Notes under the pieces: generated by a model
What the model was told of the DNA's origin: nothing
The model's database searches: none
The model's input: only the letters and a program-made list of their open reading frames with translations
From: an uncultured Bacteroidales bacterium
GTDB taxonomy: Bacteria > Bacteroidota > Bacteroidia > Bacteroidales > Bacteroidaceae
DNA length: 9,849 bases
Assembly: GCA_947367415.1 (NCBI GenBank)
Contig: CANBEE010000091.1
Coordinates: 1-9,849, forward strand
Direction: 5' to 3'
Shown here: positions 5,502 through 9,849 of the stretch, piece after piece
Position numbering within the stretch: the first letter of the stretch is position 1
Layout of the letters: each line of letters starts with the position of its first letter
Position numbers and translations under genes: made by a program

Positions 5502-5527
5502 AATTGTCAATTGTCAATTGTCAATTG
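5502..5527. repeat. CAATTGA heptad array overlapping the repressor stop
   Basis: Perfect 7-nt repeat: on the minus strand, CAATTGA repeated three times plus a partial unit. The repressor gene runs into it and ends on one of its TGA triplets, so the last residues QLTIDN are encoded by the repeat. Confidence 0.85.
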
Positions 5528-5890
5528 TGAAACGCCGCCCTCTTCGACCATGCGTATGAGTTCTTTCAGTTCGTCGAGGGTAATCTCCTCCTCCTGCACC
5601 AGTGAGGAGACTACGCGCAGATAGGAGTTGTCGAAGTACTTGCTCACCACGCCCCGCAATGTCATCTTGCGGTACTCCTCACGCGACACCAGGGCGTAGT
5701 ACTGATACGTGCTGCCAAAGGCATTGTGCCCCACATAGCCCAGGGTCTCAAGGTTGCGTACCACGGTAGACATCGTGTTGAAGTGTGGCCGCGGCTCGTC
5801 GCAGAGCAGCAGCATTTCCTTTACAAACATGGGGCCTTTCTCCCAAAGCATCTCCATGATTTCTTCTTCTCTTCTTGCCAGTTTTTTCAT
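5507..5890 (-). CDS. BlaI/MecI-type winged-helix repressor
   Basis: 127 residues, the usual length of the Penicillinase_R family. The N-terminal winged helix begins KLARREEEIMEMLWEKGPMFVKEML; the recognition helix region is PHFNTMSTVVRNLETLGYV (residues about 35-53), with a wing at HNAFGSTYQYYALVS. The C-terminal part (about 70-118) is the dimerisation region, with KMTLRGVVSKYFDNSYLRVVSSLVQEE. It should bind DNA as a dimer and be inactivated by the M56 peptidase encoded just downstream. Operators overlap its own start codon and promoter, so autoregulation is likely. The last six residues come from a 7-nt repeat array. There is no evidence that it governs a beta-lactamase. Confidence 0.92.
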   Translation of the reverse strand: MKKLARREEEIMEMLWEKGPMFVKEMLLLCDEPRPHFNTMSTVVRNLETLGYVGHNAFGSTYQYYALVSREEYRKMTLRGVVSKYFDNSYLRVVSSLVQEEEITLDELKELIRMVEEGGVSQLTIDN

Positions 5891-5910
5891 AACTATAAAA
5901 ATTAGTTATG
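5888..5910. promoter_or_regulatory. Operator 1 for the BlaI-type repressor
   Basis: CATAACTA and TAGTTATG form perfect 8-bp arms around TAAAAAT. One end is the start codon itself (CAT, 5888-5890) and the other abuts the -7 box. The core 17-mer AACTATAAAAATTAGTT recurs inverted at 5938-5954. Repressor bound here would block initiation. Confidence 0.75.
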
Positions 5911-5918
5911 CAAAGAAA
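5911..5918 (-). promoter_or_regulatory. -7 box of the repressor-M56 operon
   Basis: TTTCTTTG on the minus strand, followed by CA, is a near match to TAnnTTTG. The -33 region falls at about 5939-5942, inside operator 2. A start near 5904-5907 would leave a leader of about 15 nt that is made almost entirely of operator 1. Confidence 0.55.
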
Positions 5919-5933
5919 CTAAAAAGATTCGTT
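5917..5933. promoter_or_regulatory. Possible weak middle operator
   Basis: AACTA and TCGTT flank a 7-nt AT-rich centre, matching the strong sites except for one arm base and some centre positions. Its centre lies 26 bp from that of operator 1 and 21 bp from that of operator 2. It lies over the promoter spacer. Confidence 0.35.
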
Positions 5934-5937
5934 CGTA

Positions 5938-5954
5938 AACTAATTTTTATAGTT
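5938..5954. promoter_or_regulatory. Operator 2 for the BlaI-type repressor
   Basis: AACTAATTTTTATAGTT is the exact reverse complement of the core of operator 1, with AACTA/TAGTT arms around 7 nt. It covers the -33 region of the promoter. The two sites bracket the -7 box. Confidence 0.7.
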
Positions 5955-6026
5955 AAAATAGTTTAAATGCTTGTAAAATGCTGTGAGAATAGGGGATTGG
6001 TGCTTAAAAAGTCTGTAGCTAAGAGT

Positions 6027-7193
6027 CTAATACAGCAAGTCGCGCATTACGGCATCGCTGATGAAGATGCTCTCGGGCGTAAGGCGCAGGTGGTTGTCGG
6101 CAGTGCGTACGAGCTGGCCTCTATGTATATAAGGAGTGGCGCAGCGTAGGCAGTGGGTGTGGTAGCGTTCGCCGAAGTCGGCGAGCAGACCCGTGAGGTC
6201 GATGCCGCGTGCCGTGCGCAATTCGGTGATGATGCGCTCGTCGTAGCGCTCCTCGGTGGTCAGGTGCTCCACCTCGTGCGGCACATCCTCGCCCTCGGGC
6301 GTGGCGATGTAGTCGGTGAGGTTGCTGAGGTTCCACCGACGGTCGGTGCCGTCGTAGGAGTGTGCGCCCGGACCTATACCTATATAAGGGATGCCTTGCC
6401 AGTAGCTGCTGTTGTGGCGCGAGTGGTAGCCGGGTAGGGCAAAGTTGGATATCTCGTAGTGCTCGTAGCCTGCCACCAGCAGCTTCTCGCGCAGCAGCTC
6501 GAAGGCGCGGATGCTGTGCTCCTCGTCAATGGGGCTGACGATGCCCTGCTCCTTCATGCGCCACAGCCGCGTGCCCTCCTCATAGGTGAGGTGATAGGCC
6601 GAGATATGGGGTACGCCGAGCGCAATGGCTTGGTCGAGGCTGTAGGCCCAGTCGTCGAGCGTCTCGCCCGGCAAGCCATACATGAGGTCGATGCTGATGT
6701 TGGTGAGCCCCATCCGCTGGCAGCGATGCACGGCCTCTATGGCCTCCTGTGCCGTGTGGCGACGCCCCACGAGCTGCAGCGTGCGGTCGTGAAACGACTG
6801 TATGCCTATGCTTACCCGATTGAAGGGCAGCGTGCGCAAGCCCTGCACATACTCCTCGGTGAGGTCGTCGGGGTTGGCTTCGAGGGTGGCCTCCCCTAAC
6901 CCTTCCCAAGGAGGGGAATTTCTGTCCGTGATGTCCGAATCACCCCTCCTTGGGAGGGGCAGGGGGGAGGCCAATATCTTTTTAAGCTCCTCTATCGTTA
7001 ATGTAGAGGGAGTGCCACCGCCAAGGTAGATTGTCTCGATGGGTGCGTCCTGCAGTTCGGGTAGGCGCAGCTGCAGCTCGCGGCACACGGTGTCGACGTA
7101 GGCGCTGCGATGGCGCATCAGCGTGGTGGAGTAGAAGTCGCAATAGGCGCAGCGGCTCTCACAAAAGGGTACGTGGATGTATATGCCGGGCAT
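6027..7193 (-). CDS. hemW: Radical SAM heme chaperone HemW
   Basis: 388 residues from the start MPGIYIHVPFC. C11, C15 and C18 (CxxxCxxC) bind the 4Fe-4S cluster of a radical SAM enzyme. F20 marks the CxxxCxxCxF form of HemW rather than the extra Cys of HemN. GGGTPS (58-63), LEANPDD, RVSIGIQSF, SIDLMYGLPGET, ISAYHLTYEEGT and GIGPGAHSY all follow the family order, and the C-terminal HemW domain is complete. HemW binds heme and delivers it to respiratory proteins; older databases call it an oxygen-independent coproporphyrinogen oxidase. An upstream ATG at 7319 is in frame, but its extra 42 residues are translated 7-nt repeat, so I reject it. Residues 74-102 come from an inserted palindromic element, making the segment between the helix after GGGTPS and LEANP about 13 residues longer than in E. 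coli HemW as I recall it. Confidence 0.93.
   Translation of the reverse strand: MPGIYIHVPFCESRCAYCDFYSTTLMRHRSAYVDTVCRELQLRLPELQDAPIETIYLGGGTPSTLTIEELKKILASPLPLPRRGDSDITDRNSPPWEGLGEATLEANPDDLTEEYVQGLRTLPFNRVSIGIQSFHDRTLQLVGRRHTAQEAIEAVHRCQRMGLTNISIDLMYGLPGETLDDWAYSLDQAIALGVPHISAYHLTYEEGTRLWRMKEQGIVSPIDEEHSIRAFELLREKLLVAGYEHYEISNFALPGYHSRHNSSYWQGIPYIGIGPGAHSYDGTDRRWNLSNLTDYIATPEGEDVPHEVEHLTTEERYDERIITELRTARGIDLTGLLADFGERYHTHCLRCATPYIHRGQLVRTADNHLRLTPESIFISDAVMRDLLY
6888..6972. repeat. Palindromic element inserted in frame in hemW
   Basis: An 85-nt element with imperfect inverted arms of 29 and 30 nt (6888-6916 and 6943-6972) around a 26-nt centre. CCCAAGGAGGGG in the left arm has its exact complement CCCCTCCTTGGG in the right, and GGCCTCCCC also pairs with GGGGAGGCC at the outer ends. 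On the minus strand it is open and encodes SPLPLPRRGDSDITD followed by RNSPPWEGLGEA, unlike any conserved HemW segment. Similar GC-rich palindromes that encode PPWEG-like peptides are, from memory, dispersed in Bacteroidetes genomes. Confidence 0.8.
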
Positions 7194-7197
7194 GTCT

Positions 7198-7249
7198 TGA
7201 GTTATGAGTTTTGAGTCGTGAGTTTTGAGTTTGGTTGAATTGAAAATTG
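7198..7249. repeat. TGAGTTT heptad array and related AATTGAA repeats
   Basis: Five 7-nt units in exact phase (7198-7232): TGAGTTA, TGAGTTT, TGAGTCG, TGAGTTT, TGAGTTT. They are followed at 7235-7249 by TTGAATTGAAAATTG, and a similar AATTGAAAATT recurs near 7282-7292. The array lies directly upstream of the hemW start, in the 177-nt gap before the rhamnosidase gene. The rest of the gap is AT-rich, and no clear hemW promoter was found. Confidence 0.8.
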
Positions 7250-7369
7250 TTTTTCCCTTCGGCCAGCGAACTTCGTTTGAGAATTGAAAATTTCCTGCAG
7301 GGTGGGTGCGTTTACTCATTCATTTTTCTACTTTGATTTTGTCGAAGTTGCTTTCGCTTGCTTGGAACT

Positions 7370-7390
7370 TTCAATTTTCAATTTTTAATC
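7370..7390. repeat. Heptad array overlapping the rhamnosidase stop
   Basis: Units TTCAATT, TTCAATT, TTTAATC on the plus strand. On the minus strand the GH78 gene ends inside it: its last residues KIEN and its TGA stop are encoded by the repeat, just as the repressor gene ends in a related array at 5502-5527. Confidence 0.7.
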
Positions 7391-9800
7391 TAACCTCGTC
7401 CTTCTCCGTCAAGTGGGGTATCTGCAGTTCGTAGGTTACTCCGGCGGGCAGTGTGAGGGTGTATTCGTAGTGTCCGTTCTTCTTCAGTCGCCACGATGCC
7501 GATACCGTGCCGTGCGGAGTCTCAGTCTTGGCCTTTGCCCAGGTGATGCGCGGCTGGTAGGCGAGGGTAGGGTGATCATCGGGGCGGTTGTCCACTTGCG
7601 GTGCAAACACTACGTGGCTGAAGCCCGGCTTGCCTGGTCGGATGCCAGCTACATAGGCATACATCCATTCGGCCACAGCGCCGTAGGCATAGTGGTTGAA
7701 GGAGTTCATATTCCACTCATGCTTGTGGAATCCCTCTTCGCGCTTGTAGGAGTCCCACCGCTCCCACACGGTCGTGGCCCCTTGGTCGATGCTGTATAGC
7801 CACGAGGGGTTCTTGCGTTGCAGGAGCAGGGCATAGGCAAGGTCGTTCATGCCCTCGTCGGTCAGCGTGGAGCATAGGATGCCTGTGCCCACGAAGCCCG
7901 TGGAGAGGCAGTAGTCGTTCTCCTCTATCAGGCGGCGCAGGGCCTGGCGTGCTGCTGCGCGGTGTTGCTCGGGCAGGAGGTCGAACCGCAGGGCCAGCAG
8001 GTAGGCCGTCTGTGTATGCTCGCGCAACGCTCCGTCGGGGAGCATGTAGCGTTGCTGAAACTCCTGCCGTATGTCGGCGTACAGAGCGCGGTAGCTCTCG
8101 GCTTCGCGCTGCTTGCCCAGCGTGGTGGATATGCTGTCCATCAGCTGCGCCACATAGGCATAGTAGGCCATACTCACGTAGCGGCTCTCGATGGGCGCGT
8201 AGGCCAGCCAGTCGCCCGTGGCGGTGCCGGCGCCGATGTGTGTGTAGCGCTTGCCCTCTGCAGTCTCCTCCTGGGTCGACAGCCACTGCATGTAGCGCGT
8301 CATGCTCTCGTAGTTCTCTTCCAGTATGGTGCGGTCGCCCGTCATCTCATACGCTGTCCACGGCAGTATCACGCCTGCATCGCCCCACGCCGCTGTGCCA
8401 TAGCCCCAGAAGTTGTTGTAGGGAGCGATGTCGGGGTAGGCGCCATCCTCGCGTTGCGAGTTGCGCAGGTCGCGCATCCATTTGCGGTAGAAGTCCTTGG
8501 CGTCGGAGTTGTAGAGTGCCGTGCGGGCAAATATCTGTGTGTCGCCCGTCCAACCGAGGCGTTCGTCGCGTTGCGGACAGTCGGTAGGCACGCTCAGGAA
8601 GTTGCCACGCTGTCCCCACCATATATTACGATACAGTTGGTTGATGCTTGCGTCGGAGCAGGCAAACTCGCCCCATTCCTCTATCTCCGAGCCTACTACC
8701 TGGCCTATGATCTTGCTTATCCTCACCTCCTCGGTAGCTGTCACCGATACGTAGCGGAATCCCATGAACGTGTGGCGCGGACGGTAGCTCTCGCCCCCAC
8801 GGTCTCCGCTGAAGGTATAGCGCAGTGTGCCATCGGCCTCGCGCAGGTTGTAGGTCCATACGCTACCCCCCGGACCATCGTCGAGTCGTCCCCGGCGGTC
8901 GCCATTGTCGTTGAGCATCTCGCCGTGGCGGAAGGTGATCTCGGTGCCTCGTTCGGCCTTGGCCTCAAAGTATACCCATCCCACCATGTTCTGCCCCATA
9001 TCGATGACCGCCGTCTCCCCTTTCTTCAGTGTGAAGGGGCGGTCCTTCAGGCTACGGTCTGCCTTTATCATGCCATACTCGGTGTCGGTCTCCACCGTTT
9101 CGCTATAGATGGTCACCCTTTGCGGACGACGCCACAGCGCTTTGTCGCGGATGCGCACCTCGGGACCCTCGAAGGGAATCACCGCCATGGGCATATGTTT
9201 CAGCACCGTCACCCCTTCCCACTCGGTGGGCGTGCGCCGTGCGTCATACACCTCGCCGTCGTATATCTCACCCAGCAGTAGCGGTCCGTCGTAGCTGCAC
9301 TGCCAGGTGTCGTCGGTGCGGGCTACGCATTGTCCGTCAATCACCACTTCGGCCTTCAGTGCCAGCGGAGTGTGGCGGCCATATACGCCGCGGCTGATCT
9401 CGCCAGCCCACCATCCGTAGCTCAGCTGCGCGCATATCTCGTTCTCGCCCTTGCGCAGCAGCGAGGCTATGTCCATCGTCTGGCAGGTCACCTCCTTGCG
9501 GTAGTCCGTCCATCCCGGCTTCAGCTCGTGTCCCTCCACATGCACTCCGTTCACGGTGATGTCATACACGCCCAGTGCCGTCGCCGTCAGCGTGGCCTGC
9601 TCTATGGACTCATCGTATGTTATCACCTTGCGGAAGAGGGGTAGGGCCACCCCCTCGGCCATCTTGTGGCGCGGCATCGCCGCATACGTGCTACCCGTTA
9701 TCCACTCCGCTCCGCTAAGCGGCGCTATCTCCTGTGCTGCTATCGTCAGTGAGCCGACGAGGCTCGCCACGATGAACATAAGCTTTCTTACAATATTCAT
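7371..9800 (-). CDS. Exported GH78 alpha-L-rhamnosidase
   Basis: 809 residues with a signal peptide at 1-22 (cleavage near AAQ) and no lipobox, so probably periplasmic. N-terminal beta-sandwich domains cover about 25-370: LTATALGVYDITVNGVHV and PGWTDYRKEV are typical of Bac_rhamnosid_N, and IDMGQNMVGWVYF of the next domain. The (alpha/alpha)6 catalytic barrel spans about 375-715. DCPQRDERLGWTGD (407-420) holds the probable general acid E413, and TTVWERWDSY (676-685) the probable general base E680, followed by NSFNHYAYGAVAEW (699-712). A C-terminal beta-domain ends at 809. It should release terminal alpha-L-rhamnose from plant polysaccharide, glycoside or bacterial glycan; the substrate is not readable. 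No SusC/SusD or sigma/anti-sigma gene is in view, but the upstream side is cut off. The start is preceded by AGGAG 4 nt away, a Shine-Dalgarno unusual for this phylum. Confidence 0.93.
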   Translation of the reverse strand: MNIVRKLMFIVASLVGSLTIAAQEIAPLSGAEWITGSTYAAMPRHKMAEGVALPLFRKVITYDESIEQATLTATALGVYDITVNGVHVEGHELKPGWTDYRKEVTCQTMDIASLLRKGENEICAQLSYGWWAGEISRGVYGRHTPLALKAEVVIDGQCVARTDDTWQCSYDGPLLLGEIYDGEVYDARRTPTEWEGVTVLKHMPMAVIPFEGPEVRIRDKALWRRPQRVTIYSETVETDTEYGMIKADRSLKDRPFTLKKGETAVIDMGQNMVGWVYFEAKAERGTEITFRHGEMLNDNGDRRGRLDDGPGGSVWTYNLREADGTLRYTFSGDRGGESYRPRHTFMGFRYVSVTATEEVRISKIIGQVVGSEIEEWGEFACSDASINQLYRNIWWGQRGNFLSVPTDCPQRDERLGWTGDTQIFARTALYNSDAKDFYRKWMRDLRNSQREDGAYPDIAPYNNFWGYGTAAWGDAGVILPWTAYEMTGDRTILEENYESMTRYMQWLSTQEETAEGKRYTHIGAGTATGDWLAYAPIESRYVSMAYYAYVAQLMDSISTTLGKQREAESYRALYADIRQEFQQRYMLPDGALREHTQTAYLLALRFDLLPEQHRAAARQALRRLIEENDYCLSTGFVGTGILCSTLTDEGMNDLAYALLLQRKNPSWLYSIDQGATTVWERWDSYKREEGFHKHEWNMNSFNHYAYGAVAEWMYAYVAGIRPGKPGFSHVVFAPQVDNRPDDHPTLAYQPRITWAKAKTETPHGTVSASWRLKKNGHYEYTLTLPAGVTYELQIPHLTEKDEVRLKIEN

Positions 9801-9806
9801 AGTTCT

Positions 9807-9820
9807 CCTATTTTAATAGG
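9807..9820 (-). promoter_or_regulatory. Dyad overlapping a Shine-Dalgarno-like site
   Basis: CCTATT and AATAGG form 6-bp arms around 2 nt. On the minus strand the second arm runs into AGGAG, 4 nt before the rhamnosidase ATG, so a hairpin would hide part of it. Further upstream CCAATTTG (9825-9832 on plus) is a weak -7 candidate. The window ends before a -33 box could be judged. Confidence 0.35.
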
Positions 9821-9849
9821 GCGCAAATTGGTGCCTCCCCCAAAAATCA

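Noticed and set aside
5403..5527. CRISPR-like array
   Set aside because: The repeat units are 7 nt with no spacers and no cas genes are present.
3713..5890. Beta-lactam resistance locus
   Set aside because: The M56 protein has no penicillin-binding sensor domain and no beta-lactamase or PBP gene is present; the BlaI/M56 pair alone does not indicate resistance.
7194..7319. In-frame upstream start giving a 430-residue HemW
   Set aside because: The extra 42 residues are translated heptad repeat and AT-rich spacer; HemW proteins normally begin at the MPGIYIHVPFC motif.
7962..9281. Long plus-strand open frame opposite the rhamnosidase gene
   Set aside because: It is antisense to a complete GH78 gene with all catalytic motifs; its composition is that of a shadow frame in GC-rich coding DNA and shows no domain.

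Overview
The window looks like a chromosomal segment of a Bacteroidales bacterium, probably Bacteroidaceae or Prevotellaceae. Four things point there: promoters of the Bacteroidetes sigma type (TAnnTTTG at -7, TTG near -33, spacer 20 nt), almost no Shine-Dalgarno sequences, small MKK lipoproteins with DUF4136-like and NlpE-like folds, and an M56 peptidase that ends in a TonB_C domain beside a BlaI-type repressor. The genus cannot be fixed from sequence alone. All eight convincing genes lie on the minus strand. No rRNA, tRNA, CRISPR array, transposase or phage gene was seen, and no gene-free stretch exceeds 300 bases.

Layout from left to right. Positions 1-161 hold a rightward promoter-like box, a dyad and a strong intrinsic terminator, perhaps a ~100-nt small RNA, converging on the end of gene 1. 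Gene 1 (160-1110) is a one-component regulator: an RIC/YtfE-like di-iron hemerythrin domain fused to a LuxR-type DNA-binding domain. Two near-identical promoter modules precede it. Genes 2-4 (1336-3452) encode envelope proteins: an outer-membrane beta-barrel, an aromatic-rich DUF4136-like lipoprotein and an NlpE-like lipoprotein. All three start codons have the same 10-mer, TAACCCTTAA, 11 or 12 nt upstream. Genes 5 and 6 (3713-5890) are an M56 antirepressor protease and its BlaI/MecI-type repressor, preceded by a promoter flanked by palindromic operators. Gene 7 (6027-7193) is hemW, which carries a GC-rich palindromic element inserted in frame. Gene 8 (7371-9800) is an exported GH78 alpha-L-rhamnosidase.

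The genes do not form one pathway. Two sensory modules (di-iron LuxR; BlaI/M56) flank an envelope-protein group, followed by a heme-handling gene and a glycan-degrading gene. The most unusual material is in the DNA between and at the ends of genes: 7-nt tandem repeats that carry a stop triplet in each unit and form the actual ends of two genes, a promoter module repeated three times, a five-hairpin cluster at 2812-2925, the shared 10-mer leader motif, and the palindromic insertion in hemW. These are the best candidates for undescribed biology, but all functional statements about them are inference.
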